Made by a program: the position numbers and the translations under genes. The notes below the pieces were generated by a model. That model saw nothing but the letters and a program-made list of their open reading frames with translations, was not told the origin of the DNA and did no database searches. A stretch of 64,000 nucleotides of DNA from assembly GCA_963710135.1 (NCBI GenBank), contig CAVPYY010000002.1, forward strand, positions 248,001 to 312,000, read 5' to 3'. How positions within the stretch are numbered: position 1 is the stretch's first letter; the number at the start of each line of letters is the position of its first letter. The stretch comes from SG8-30 sp963710135. Its GTDB lineage: Bacteria > Pseudomonadota > Gammaproteobacteria > Steroidobacterales > Steroidobacteraceae. Shown here in pieces: positions 1 through 8,511 of this stretch.

Positions 1-28
1 GAAGCCGCAGGCAGCCGAGGACTGACCG

Positions 29-90
29 AAATGGGGACATTCTCTATTTTTTCAAGGAAATAGAGAATGTCCTTCTGTGTCCCTATTTCT
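29..90. repeat. Palindromic element downstream of the flavin/Fe-S oxidase
   Basis: Positions 35-49 and 58-72 are a perfect 15-base inverted repeat around an 8-base loop. Weaker complementarity (a GGGGACA / TGTCCC pairing) extends it to about 29-90. It lies immediately after the stop codon of the minus-strand gene ending at 89, so it could act as a terminator-like hairpin for that transcript. Its sequence reminds me of dispersed palindromes found beside REP-associated (Y1/RAYT) transposases in gammaproteobacteria. No transposase is visible in the window, so that link is inference. Confidence 0.6.
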
Positions 91-3000
91 AGACGAGGAC
101 GCGTTCGATGCCCCCGTTATTCGCGGTGCGCACGTACTCCGCCATCCAGTCGGCGCCGAGGACGTGGCGGGCGACTTCCACCACGATGTAGTCGGCTTCG
201 ATCGCCGCATCGTCGCCATAGCGGGCCAGGCCCTGCAGGCACGAGGGACAGGAGGTCAGCACCTTGACCGGTCCGTCGAAGCCGTCTGCGCGCAGCGCGT
301 CGGCCCCCTTGACCACTTCCTGCTCCTTGCGGAAGCGCACCTGGGTCGCGATGTCTGGACGCGCCACCGCAAACGTGCCGGACTCCCCGCAGCAGCGGTT
401 GTTGTTCTCGATGCGGCCGTTCGACCCCGAGTTCATCAGCGTGTTGACCACCTTGAGCGGGTCGTGGGTCTTCATCGGCGAATGGCAGGGGTCGTGGTAC
501 ATGTAGCGCGTGCCCGTCACGCCCTCCAGCCGCACGCCGCGCTCCATCAGGAACTCGTGGATGTCGACGATGCGGCATCCGGGAAAGATCTCCTCGAACT
601 TGTAGCCCTGCAGCTGATCGAAACAGGTGCCGCAGCTGACCACTACCGTGCGTATGTCCAGGTAGTTCAGCGTGTTGGCGACGCGGTGGAACAGCACGCG
701 GTTGTCGGTGATGATCTTCTCGGCCTTGTCGAACTCGCCGGCGCCGCGCTGCGGGTAACCGCAGCATAGATACCCGGGCGGCAGCACGGTCTGCACCCCG
801 ACGTGCCAGAGCATCGCCTGGGTGGCGAGACCCACCTGCGAGAACAGCCGTTCGGAGCCGCAACCCGGAAAGTAGAATACCGCTTCCGAGTCGACCGCCG
901 TGCGCACCGGATCGCGGATCACCGGCACGTAGTTGCGGTCCTCGATGTCGAGCAGTGCGCGCGCGGTACGCTTCGGCAGATTGCCGGGCATCTTCTTGTT
1001 GACGAAGTGCACGACCTGCTCGCGAATCGGCGCCTTGCCGGTGGTTGCCGGCGGCCGGCGGGTCTGCGCCCGTGACACGGTCTTCAAGGCCTGATGGGCG
1101 AAGCGCTGCACCCGGTAGCCCACGCCGACCATCAGGCTGCGCGCCAGCTTGATGGTCTCGGGCCGGGTGGTGTCCAGGAACAACATCGCGGCGGACTTGA
1201 CCGGATTGAAGCGCTGCTTGCCCATGCGCCGCAGCAGGTCGCGCATGGCCATGGAGACGTCGCCGAAGTCGATGTCGACCGGGCAGGGATTCAGGCACTT
1301 GTGGCAGACGGTGCAGTGGTCCGCCACGTCGTTGAATTCTTCCCAGTGGCGGATGGAGACGCCCCGGCGGGTCTGCTCCTCGTAGAGAAACGCCTCCACC
1401 AGCAGCGAGGTGGCCAGGATCTTGTTGCGCGGCGAGTACAGCAGGTTGGCGCGCGGCACATGCGTGGCGCACACCGGCTTGCACTTGCCGCAGCGCAGGC
1501 AGTCCTTCACCGCGTCGGAAATCGAGCTGATGTCCGACTGCTGCATGATCAGCGATTCGTGCCCGAGCAGGTTGAAGCTCGGCGTATACGCCCGTGCCAG
1601 GTCCGCCCCCGGCAGCAGCTTGCCGCGGTTGTAGTGGCCTGCCGGATCGACACGCTCCTTGTAGCGGCGGAAGTCGGCGGTCTCGGCCTCGGTCAGGAAC
1701 TCGTACTTGGTGATGCCGATGCCGTGCTCACCTGAGATCACCCCGTCCAGCCGCCGCGCGATGGCCATGATGCGCGCGACCGTGCGATTGGCGAGATTGA
1801 GCATCTCGTAGTCGTCGGAGTTGACCGGAATGTTGGTGTGCACGTTGCCGTCCCCGGCGTGCATGTGCAGGGCGACGAACAGCCGGCGCTTGAGGACCTT
1901 GCGGTGTGTGGCGCGCAGGCCCTCGATGACCGGCACGAAGGCCGCCCCGGCGAACAGGCGCTCGATCGGGGCGCGCAGTTCGGCTTTCCAGGACGTCCGC
2001 AAGGTCCGTTCCTGCATCAGCTGGAACACCGTCAGGCGAGGCTCGGCGGCGGCGCGCTCGGCCAGCTGCTGCGCCAGCGCCGGGGAAATCCTCTGCGTCA
2101 GCGAGCCGAGACCGTGCGCCAGGCGGGTATCGAGGTTGGCATCTAGCCAGGACCAGCGCTCGCGCACCTCGCGCACGATCGCGAGCGCCTGCTCGCGCCG
2201 GTCGCCGAGCACCTCTGCCGCCGGCAGCCGCTCGTTGTCCTCGCCCGCGGCCGTCTTGAGCTCGCCGCGCAGGTACTCCTCGAGTGCGTCGAGCAGCTGC
2301 AGCTTGTTCAGGTTGGACAGTTCGATGTTGATCCGCTCGATCTCGTCGGTGTATTCGCCCAGCCGGTCGAGCGGAATGACCACGTCTTCGTTGATCTTGA
2401 ACGCGTTGGTGTGCCGCGCGATGGCGGCGGTGCGCGAGCGGTCCGCCCAGAACTTGCGCCGCGCGTCCGCGTTGACCGCGACGAAGCCTTCGCCGGAGCG
2501 GCCATTCGCGATGCGGATCACCTCCGAGGTCGCGCGCGCCACCGCTTCCTGGTCGTCGCCGACGATATCGCCGATCAGCACCATCTTCGGCAGCGCGCCG
2601 CGCCGCGACTTCGGGGTGTAGCCGACCGCCTTGAGGTAGCGCTCGTCGAGATGCTCCAGCCCGGCGAGGATCGCGCCGCTGTGGCGGGCGTCGCCGTCGA
2701 GGAATCGCTTGATCTCGACGATCGACGGCACCGCCTCGCGTGGCTGCCCGAAAAACTCCAGGCAGACCGTGCGGGTGTGCGCGGGCATGCGGTGCAGCAC
2801 CCAGCGCGCCGCCGTGATCAATCCGTCGCAGCCCTCCTTCTGCACGCCGGGCAGCCCGCCCAGGAACTTGTCGGTGACGTCCTTGCCGAGGCCGGCCTTG
2901 CGGAAACGGCTGCCGTCGATGTCCAGCCGCTCGGTCTTAAGTACCGCGGCCTTCTCGGGGCGCTTGCGGCCGTCTTTCCAGGTCAGCTGGAAACGCGCGG

Positions 3001-4039
3001 ACGGCGCATCGTGGATCTTGCCGAGATTGTGCTCGAGCCGCTCGACTTCGAGCCAGTTGCCCTCGGCGTCCACCATCCGCCACCAGGCGAGATTGTCGAC
3101 CGCGGTACCCCACAGCACCGCCTTCTTGCCGCCCGCGTTGACGGCGATGTTGCCGCCGATGCACGAGGCGCTTGCGGAGGTCGGGTCGACGGCGAACACC
3201 AGTCCCGCGGCCGCCGCGGCCTCGGACACGCGCATGGTCACCACGCCGGCGCCGGTGAAGATGGTCGCCACCTCGCCGGCCACGCCGGGCAGCAGCTCGC
3301 GCCTGACCTCGCCCAGATCCTCGAGCTTCTCGGTGTTGATGACGGCCGACAGCGGCGAGAGCGGGATCGCCCCGCCCGTGTAGCCGGTGCCGCCGCCGCG
3401 CGGGATGATGGTCAGGCCGAGTTCGATACAGGCGCGTACCAGGCCGGGAATCTCGCGTTCGGTGTCGGGCGACAGCACGACGAGCGGAAACTCGACCCGC
3501 CAATCGGTCGCGTCGGTGACGTGCGAGACGCGCGCAAAGGCGTCGAAGCGGATGTTGTCGGCGCGGGTCTGCCGGCCGAAGACGCGCTTCGCCCTGGCGC
3601 GCAGCGCGGCGACCTGGTTGAAGTCGGCCTCGAAGGCGTCGACGGCGCGGGCCGCGGCCTCCAGCAGCTCCTTGACCCGGTTGTCACGCGTCGTATCCGA
3701 AGCGTCGCGCCGCTGGTCGATGTCGGCCAGCCGGTGGTGCAGCGCATCGATCAACAGGCGCCGGCGGCGGCGGTTGTCGAGCAGGTCGTCCTGCAGGTAG
3801 GGGTTGCGCCGGACCACCCAGATGTCGCCGAGCACCTCGTAGAGCATGCGGGCCGAGCGGCCGGTGCGCCGTTCCGCCCGCAGTTGCTCGATCAGGCGCC
3901 AGGCGTCTTCCCCCAGCAGCCGGATGACGATCTCCCGGTCCGACAACGAGGTGTAGTTGTAGGGAATCTCGCGCAGGCGCGCGGGCGGCGCCGGCTGCGG
4001 CGGCAGGTCATCCAGGGGCAGGGGCAGGGTGGCATTCAT
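89..4039 (-). CDS. FAD-linked oxidase / Fe-S oxidoreductase fusion (DUF3683, GlcD-like, GlpC-like)
   Basis: This 1316-residue protein is predicted to oxidise a 2-hydroxy acid (lactate/glycolate-like) and pass electrons through Fe-S clusters to the quinone pool. An N-terminal DUF3683 region (about residues 15-110) comes first. A PCMH-type FAD-binding domain follows, with the motif RGGGTGYTGGAIPLSPLSAV. The FAD-oxidase C-domain has HMHAGDGNVHTNIPVN and GEHGIG. Two ferredoxin clusters sit near residues 850 (CLRCGKCKPVC) and 913 (CTVCHKCLNPCP), and two CCG-type modules end the protein (FPGCG with LCCGYP, HDPCH with RCCGESG). The fusion merges what are separate GlcD/GlcF-type subunits elsewhere. 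It is monocistronic and divergent from the next gene. The substrate is not determinable from sequence. Confidence 0.9.
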   Translation of the reverse strand: MNATLPLPLDDLPPQPAPPARLREIPYNYTSLSDREIVIRLLGEDAWRLIEQLRAERRTGRSARMLYEVLGDIWVVRRNPYLQDDLLDNRRRRRLLIDALHHRLADIDQRRDASDTTRDNRVKELLEAAARAVDAFEADFNQVAALRARAKRVFGRQTRADNIRFDAFARVSHVTDATDWRVEFPLVVLSPDTEREIPGLVRACIELGLTIIPRGGGTGYTGGAIPLSPLSAVINTEKLEDLGEVRRELLPGVAGEVATIFTGAGVVTMRVSEAAAAAGLVFAVDPTSASASCIGGNIAVNAGGKKAVLWGTAVDNLAWWRMVDAEGNWLEVERLEHNLGKIHDAPSARFQLTWKDGRKRPEKAAVLKTERLDIDGSRFRKAGLGKDVTDKFLGGLPGVQKEGCDGLITAARWVLHRMPAHTRTVCLEFFGQPREAVPSIVEIKRFLDGDARHSGAILAGLEHLDERYLKAVGYTPKSRRGALPKMVLIGDIVGDDQEAVARATSEVIRIANGRSGEGFVAVNADARRKFWADRSRTAAIARHTNAFKINEDVVIPLDRLGEYTDEIERINIELSNLNKLQLLDALEEYLRGELKTAAGEDNERLPAAEVLGDRREQALAIVREVRERWSWLDANLDTRLAHGLGSLTQRISPALAQQLAERAAAEPRLTVFQLMQERTLRTSWKAELRAPIERLFAGAAFVPVIEGLRATHRKVLKRRLFVALHMHAGDGNVHTNIPVNSDDYEMLNLANRTVARIMAIARRLDGVISGEHGIGITKYEFLTEAETADFRRYKERVDPAGHYNRGKLLPGADLARAYTPSFNLLGHESLIMQQSDISSISDAVKDCLRCGKCKPVCATHVPRANLLYSPRNKILATSLLVEAFLYEEQTRRGVSIRHWEEFNDVADHCTVCHKCLNPCPVDIDFGDVSMAMRDLLRRMGKQRFNPVKSAAMLFLDTTRPETIKLARSLMVGVGYRVQRFAHQALKTVSRAQTRRPPATTGKAPIREQVVHFVNKKMPGNLPKRTARALLDIEDRNYVPVIRDPVRTAVDSEAVFYFPGCGSERLFSQVGLATQAMLWHVGVQTVLPPGYLCCGYPQRGAGEFDKAEKIITDNRVLFHRVANTLNYLDIRTVVVSCGTCFDQLQGYKFEEIFPGCRIVDIHEFLMERGVRLEGVTGTRYMYHDPCHSPMKTHDPLKVVNTLMNSGSNGRIENNNRCCGESGTFAVARPDIATQVRFRKEQEVVKGADALRADGFDGPVKVLTSCPSCLQGLARYGDDAAIEADYIVVEVARHVLGADWMAEYVRTANNGGIERVLV

Positions 4040-4222
4040 GGTCCGCGGAGTTTAACTGCACGGCGTCAATCAGGCAGGCGCGGATTGCCGACGAGTACGC
4101 GTCGGCGCCCGCCGCACGGCGGCTGTCCAGTGCACAGCGCAACGGGGCCAGCCGGCGCGCGCCTGCCGGGCAGGGTGCTGCCAGTTGCACCAATTCGGCG
4201 CAGGGCGCCCGTCTTTGCGACA

Positions 4223-4956
4223 ATGAGCGATCCGCCTTGCCAAGGACCCGCCGAATTGAAGATCCAGCTTTCCGCAGAAGATGCCCGCGTCATCGGCGCG
4301 CTGATCGAGAAGGAGATCACCACGCCGGATCAGTATCCGCTCTCGTTGAACGCGCTGGTGAACGCCTGCAACCAGAAGAGCAACCGCGACCCGGTCATGA
4401 ATCTCGATGCGCGGACTGTCCAGCGGACGCTCGACGACCTGGCGCGGCGGGCGCTGGCGGTGGACCGCTCCGGCTTCGGCAGTCGCGTCCCGAAGTACCG
4501 GCAGCTGTTCTGCAACACGGCCTTCGGCAGCCTGCGCTTCTCGCCGGCCGAACTCGCCATCGTCTGCGAGCTGTTGTTGCGGGGGCCGCAGACTCCCGGG
4601 GAGCTGCGCACGCGGGCCAGCCGCATGCACCCGTTCGGGCATGTCGACGAGGTGCAGGCCGTGCTGGACACCCTGGCGAGCCGGGAAGATGGCCCGTTCG
4701 TCGTGCGCCTGGAGCGCGAGCCCGGGCGGCGCGAGTCCCGCTATGCGCACCTGTTCTCCGGTCCGCACGCCGAGGCCGCCCAGGACGGGGCCCAGCACCC
4801 ACGTGCCCGCGGCAGGCAGCAGCGGGGCAACGGCCGCGGCCTCCGCGCCGCGGCCGCGCCGCGGCAGGCCTCGAGGCGCGGGTCGCCGGACTGGAGCAGC
4901 AGCTCGCCGAGATGCGGCTCGCCCTCGACGCATTGCAGCGTAAACTGGGCGAATAG
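4223..4956 (+). CDS. yceH: YceH family (DUF480) protein, frameshifted near the C-terminus
   Basis: From ATG 4223 the product reads as a YceH/DUF480 protein of unknown molecular role, built from two winged-helix-like halves. Recognisable stretches are RVIGALIEKEITTPDQYPLS, NACNQKSNRDPVMNL, RTVQRTLDDLARR and MHPFGHVDEVQAVLDTL. After about residue 188 the conserved C-terminal coiled coil (LEARVAGLEQQLAEMR to LQRKLGE, stop at 4954-4956) is found one frame back. This fits loss of one base, possibly in the G run at 4787-4790. Without a correction the first frame would run to a stop at 4958-4960 with an unrelated tail. Corrected length is about 244 residues, normal for the family. Confidence 0.85.
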
Positions 4957-4991
4957 GTAACGACAGGCGCCCGCCGGGCGCCGGAGATCCG

Positions 4992-5804
4992 ATGAGCATC
5001 AATCCCGACACCCGCATCCTGGCCGTGTTCTGTGACTTCGAGAATGTCGCGCTGGGAGTGCGTGACGCCAAGTACTCGGCTTTCGACATCAAGAAGGTGC
5101 TGGAGCGCCTGCTTCTCAAGGGCCACATCGTGGTCAAGAAGGCCTACTGCGACTGGCTGCGCTACAAGGAGTTCAAGGCCGCCATGCACGAGGCCGCGTT
5201 CGAGCTCATCGACATTCCGCATGTCCGGCAGTCGGGCAAGAATTCCGCGGACATCCGCATGGTCGTCGATGCGCTGGACCTGTGTTACACGAAGTCGCAC
5301 GTCGACACGTTCGTCATCGTCAGCGGCGACTCGGATTTCTCGCCGCTGGTCAGCAAGCTGCGCGAGAACAACAAGCTGGTCATCGGCGTCGGCGTGAAGA
5401 ACTCCGCCTCCGACCTGCTGATCGCCAACTGCGACGAGTTCATCTACTACGACGACCTGGCGCGCCACTCCGAGCAGGCGCGCAGCACCCGGCGCAAGGC
5501 CAAGACCACCAAGAAGGCGGCCGAGACCCCGCCATCGGCGGACGAGGAGCGCAAGCAGGAGGCCTTCGATCTGGTCATCGAGATGATCGAGGACCTGCTG
5601 GAAGAGCGCGACTCGGAGGAGAAAGTGTGGGGCTCGATGGTCAAGCAGGCGCTGAAACGTCGCAAGCCCGGCTTCAACGAGACCTACCACGGCTTCAAGA
5701 CCTTCGGAAAGCTGTTGGAGGAGGCGCGCGATCGCAAGCTGCTGGAGATCGAGCACGACCCCAAGTCCGGCGGCTACATCGTATCGCGCGTACTGGCTCA
5801 CTGA
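4992..5804 (+). CDS. NYN domain / OST-HTH (LOTUS-like) protein
   Basis: This 270-residue cytoplasmic protein has an N-terminal NYN (PIN-like) nuclease domain at about residues 8-150. The acidic metal-binding positions appear in CDFENVALG, NSADIRMVVDAL and VSGDSDFSPLV. A basic linker rich in K, R and T (about 160-185) follows. A C-terminal OST-HTH/LOTUS-like winged helix occupies about residues 190-268 (WGSMVKQALKRRKPGFNE, YHGFKTFGKLLEEA). NYN domains are metal-dependent RNases and the LOTUS-type domain is associated with RNA binding, so an RNA-processing or silencing role is likely. The LabA-like family is widespread and poorly characterised. It starts 35 bases after yceH and precedes the Rieske gene by 27 bases, so co-transcription is possible. 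Confidence 0.85.
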   Translation: MSINPDTRILAVFCDFENVALGVRDAKYSAFDIKKVLERLLLKGHIVVKKAYCDWLRYKEFKAAMHEAAFELIDIPHVRQSGKNSADIRMVVDALDLCYTKSHVDTFVIVSGDSDFSPLVSKLRENNKLVIGVGVKNSASDLLIANCDEFIYYDDLARHSEQARSTRRKAKTTKKAAETPPSADEERKQEAFDLVIEMIEDLLEERDSEEKVWGSMVKQALKRRKPGFNETYHGFKTFGKLLEEARDRKLLEIEHDPKSGGYIVSRVLAH

Positions 5805-5831
5805 ACGGCCGCCAATCCGGGAGTAACGGAC

Positions 5832-6182
5832 ATGCCCACGACACACACCATCTGCCGCGAGGACGAGCTGGCCGTCGGCAAGATGAAGGCCTTCAACGTC
5901 GGCGGACAGGATCTGCTGCTGTTCCACCTCGCCGATGGCTTCTATGCGACCCAGACCAACTGTACCCACGTGTTCGCGCCGCTGGCCCGGGGCAAGATCG
6001 TGGATGGCTGCAAGGTGCAGTGCCCGTTCCACCGGGCACGCTTCGATATCCGCACCGGCGAAGTCGTCGACTGGGCGAATTTCCCGCCGGGCATCCAGTT
6101 GCTGAACATCGTGCGCGGTGAAAAGGCGCTGAAGACCTACCCCGTGAAGGTCGTCAAGGGCGAGGTCCGCGTCCGCCTCTGA
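5832..6182 (+). CDS. Rieske [2Fe-2S] ferredoxin-like protein
   Basis: This 116-residue soluble protein is essentially one Rieske domain, an electron carrier with a 2Fe-2S cluster held by two Cys and two His. Both ligand boxes are visible: CTHVFAPLARG (C-x-H) and CPFHRARFDIRTGEV (C-x2-H), about 17 residues apart. There is no signal peptide or membrane segment, so it belongs with small ferredoxins of the NirD or biphenyl-dioxygenase type and not with the bc1 subunit. No oxygenase or nitrite reductase gene lies nearby, so its partner is unknown. A purine-rich GGGAGTAACGG precedes the ATG as a ribosome binding site. Confidence 0.9.
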   Translation: MPTTHTICREDELAVGKMKAFNVGGQDLLLFHLADGFYATQTNCTHVFAPLARGKIVDGCKVQCPFHRARFDIRTGEVVDWANFPPGIQLLNIVRGEKALKTYPVKVVKGEVRVRL

Positions 6183-6246
6183 GCTGTCGAGGCCAACGGC
6201 TAGCGGCCGCCGGCGGCGGTCGCGGCGCGTGCGCGCCGGGCAGTCG

Positions 6247-7320
6247 TCAATCGTTCGCGGGCAGCTCGAGCACCACCTTGCCGATGGTCCTGCCGGACTG
6301 CAGCAGCCGCATCGCTTCCGGCGCGCGATCGAAGGGAAAACTCGCCCCGACATGCGGCGGGCGGGTGGTCAGTCCCGCCAGCGCGTCGAGTGCCGCCGGC
6401 ATGCGGCCGACCTGTTCCCACAACCAGATGAGGTTGAAGGCGATGAAGCTGGTATTGGCGGAGATCATCGCCAGCGGATCGAGCCGCGCGCGGCGCAGAT
6501 AGCGCCAGGCGAGCGCGGCGTAGTTGGGCCGGTGCCCGCGCGGCATGAAGTCGGCCGCGCCGTACAGCACATAGCGTCCCTCCGGGGCGAGACGGTCGAA
6601 CGCGGCGCGGAAGCTCTCGCCGAGCACCGCGTCGAAAACGACGTCGAAGCCGCGCCGGCCGACGGCCTGCAGTGCCGCGTCCAGTCGCGCCGGGTAGCCG
6701 GCGCCGCTGCGCAGCACGACCTGCCGCGGATCGAGCCCGCAGCGGTCCTGCAGGACGCGGCGCTTGGTCTCGTCCCCGACCACGGCGACCGGCCGCGCGC
6801 CGCTGGCCGCCAGCATGTCGAGCGCCTGCAGTCCGACGCCACCGGCCGCCGACTGGACCAGCACGCATTCGCCGTCCTGGACCCGGCCGCGTTCGATCAG
6901 GCCGTACCAGGCGGTCAGTCCCTGCACGGGCCAGGCCGCCGCCTCGGCGGCGCTGAAGCCGGCCGGGAACGGGATCGCGTAGCGGGTGTCGAAATTCAGG
7001 CGGTTGGCATAGCCGCCAAAGCGGGTGACCACCGCAACCCGGTCGCCCACCGAGATCGGCGGGTATGATTCACGTTCCGCAGCCGGCGGCCCGACGGCCT
7101 CGACGGTGCCAGCGCACTCCAGGCCCGGTATGAACGGCCCCGAGGGTGTGGCGGAATAGAGTCCCAGGCAGGCGAGGATGTCGGCGAAGTTCAAGCCGAT
7201 CGCCTCGACCCGCAGGCGCGCTTCGCCGGCGGCGGGCGGCGCCAGGGGTTCATCGACGCGACGCAGGCGATCGAGCGAGCCGGCCTTGTCGATGCGCCAT
7301 GCGGACCTGTCGAGTGTCAT
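6247..7320 (-). CDS. Zinc-independent MDR oxidoreductase (quinone reductase / VAT-1-like)
   Basis: This 357-residue protein is a medium-chain dehydrogenase/reductase. It has an N-terminal GroES-like domain (GLNFADILACLGLYSATPSG, FIPGLECAGTVEAVG, GDRVAVVTRFGGYA). A Rossmann NAD(P)H-binding domain follows, with VLVQSAAGGVGLQALDMLAA near residue 150. It lacks the catalytic-zinc Cys and structural-zinc four-Cys lobe of alcohol dehydrogenases, which fits quinone oxidoreductase or VAT-1-like members that reduce quinones or enones with NADPH. It is divergent from the sugar dehydrogenase gene, with only 41 bases between the two start codons, so the promoters must overlap. The substrate is unknown. 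Confidence 0.87.
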   Translation of the reverse strand: MTLDRSAWRIDKAGSLDRLRRVDEPLAPPAAGEARLRVEAIGLNFADILACLGLYSATPSGPFIPGLECAGTVEAVGPPAAERESYPPISVGDRVAVVTRFGGYANRLNFDTRYAIPFPAGFSAAEAAAWPVQGLTAWYGLIERGRVQDGECVLVQSAAGGVGLQALDMLAASGARPVAVVGDETKRRVLQDRCGLDPRQVVLRSGAGYPARLDAALQAVGRRGFDVVFDAVLGESFRAAFDRLAPEGRYVLYGAADFMPRGHRPNYAALAWRYLRRARLDPLAMISANTSFIAFNLIWLWEQVGRMPAALDALAGLTTRPPHVGASFPFDRAPEAMRLLQSGRTIGKVVLELPAND

Positions 7321-7361
7321 CGCCTGCAGTCCTGTCGAATGTTCATGGAGCCGATTCTGAT

Positions 7362-8501
7362 ATGACCAAGATACTCGTGATGCTGGCGGCCTGGGTCGCC
7401 CTCGCTTCGTCGGCTTGCGCCGGCGAGCGTTCGAATGATGCCGGCAGGACGCTCGAGACCGAGCGCGGGCGCGTTGCCGTGCAGACGGTCGTCGAGGGGC
7501 TCGAGGCGCCCTGGGGCATGGCCTTCCTGCCTGACGGGCGGCTGCTGGTCACGGAGAAGCCGGGCCGGCTTCGAATCGTCGCGCCGGACGGCCAGCTGTC
7601 CGCGCCGCTGGCAGGTGTCCCGGCCGTGGAAGCCGTCGGACAGGGTGGTCTGCTCGACGTCGCGCTGGATCCGGGGTTCGCCGCCAACCAGATCATCTAC
7701 CTTTCCTACTCCGAGCCCGCCGACGGCAAGGCCGGCACCGCCGTGGCGCGCGCCCGGCTGGGCGGCGACGGATTGCAGGACGTGCAGGTCATATTCCGCC
7801 AGACACCGAAGATCTCCAGCCGTCACCACTACGGGTCGCGGCTGGTGTTTGCCCGGGACGGCACGCTGTTCATCACGCTCGGCGATCGCGGTTCGCAGCG
7901 CGACAGCGCCCAGGATCTCGGTACGCACCTCGGCAAGCTCGTCCGCATCGCGAGCGACGGGTCGGTGCCTGCCGACAACCCGTTTGTCGGCCGGGCGGGC
8001 GCGCTGCCCGAGATCTGGTCCTACGGCCACCGCAACCTCCAGGGCGCCGCGCTGCATCCCGTGACGGGCGAACTGTGGACGCATGAGCACGGCCCGCGCG
8101 GTGGCGACGAGATCAACATCGCCCGGGCAGGTCGCAACTACGGCTGGCCGGTGATCACCTATGGCCGGGAGTATCACGGGCCGAAGATCGGCGAGGGCAC
8201 GTCCAAGGCCGGCATGGAACAGCCGCTGCACTACTGGGTGCCTTCGATCGCGCCGTCCGGCATGGTCTTCTATGACGGGGCGGCCATTCCGGCCTGGCGC
8301 GGCAACCTGCTGGTCGGCGCTCTCGCCGCCCAGCAGATCGCCCGTCTGGAACTGTCCGCGGCGGGCAGCGTGACGCACGAGGAGCGGATCGCCATCGGTG
8401 AGCGTGTGCGGGACGTGGAGCAAGGCCCGGACGGAGCGGTCTACGTGCTGACCGACACCGGCAAGAGCAGCCGGCTGCTCAGGCTCGCGCTGGCGCGCTG
8501 A
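7362..8501 (+). CDS. PQQ-dependent sugar dehydrogenase (soluble aldose dehydrogenase, YliI-like)
   Basis: The 379-residue product starts with a secretion signal (ILVMLAAWVALASSACAGE), whose SSAC may be a weak lipobox. A six-bladed beta-propeller of the GDH_B/YliI family follows: PWGMAFLPDGRLLVTEKPG, GQGGLLDVALDPGFA, HHYGSRLVFARDGTLF, ITLGDRGSQRDSAQD, GHRNLQGAALHP, WTHEHGPRGGDEIN and NYGWPVITYGREY. Such proteins oxidise aldoses in the periplasm using pyrroloquinoline quinone and Ca2+. No pqq biosynthesis genes lie in the window. ATG 7362 was chosen because it begins the signal peptide. The gene converges on the K+ channel gene with a 10-base gap. Confidence 0.9.
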   Translation: MTKILVMLAAWVALASSACAGERSNDAGRTLETERGRVAVQTVVEGLEAPWGMAFLPDGRLLVTEKPGRLRIVAPDGQLSAPLAGVPAVEAVGQGGLLDVALDPGFAANQIIYLSYSEPADGKAGTAVARARLGGDGLQDVQVIFRQTPKISSRHHYGSRLVFARDGTLFITLGDRGSQRDSAQDLGTHLGKLVRIASDGSVPADNPFVGRAGALPEIWSYGHRNLQGAALHPVTGELWTHEHGPRGGDEINIARAGRNYGWPVITYGREYHGPKIGEGTSKAGMEQPLHYWVPSIAPSGMVFYDGAAIPAWRGNLLVGALAAQQIARLELSAAGSVTHEERIAIGERVRDVEQGPDGAVYVLTDTGKSSRLLRLALAR

Positions 8502-8511
8502 CGGCACCGTC

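Noticed and set aside
2411..4222. Long plus-strand open frame running opposite the flavin/Fe-S oxidase into yceH
   Set aside because: It is antisense to a gene with clear motifs, has shadow-type composition rich in Arg/Ala/Gly, and shows family similarity only after ATG 4223.
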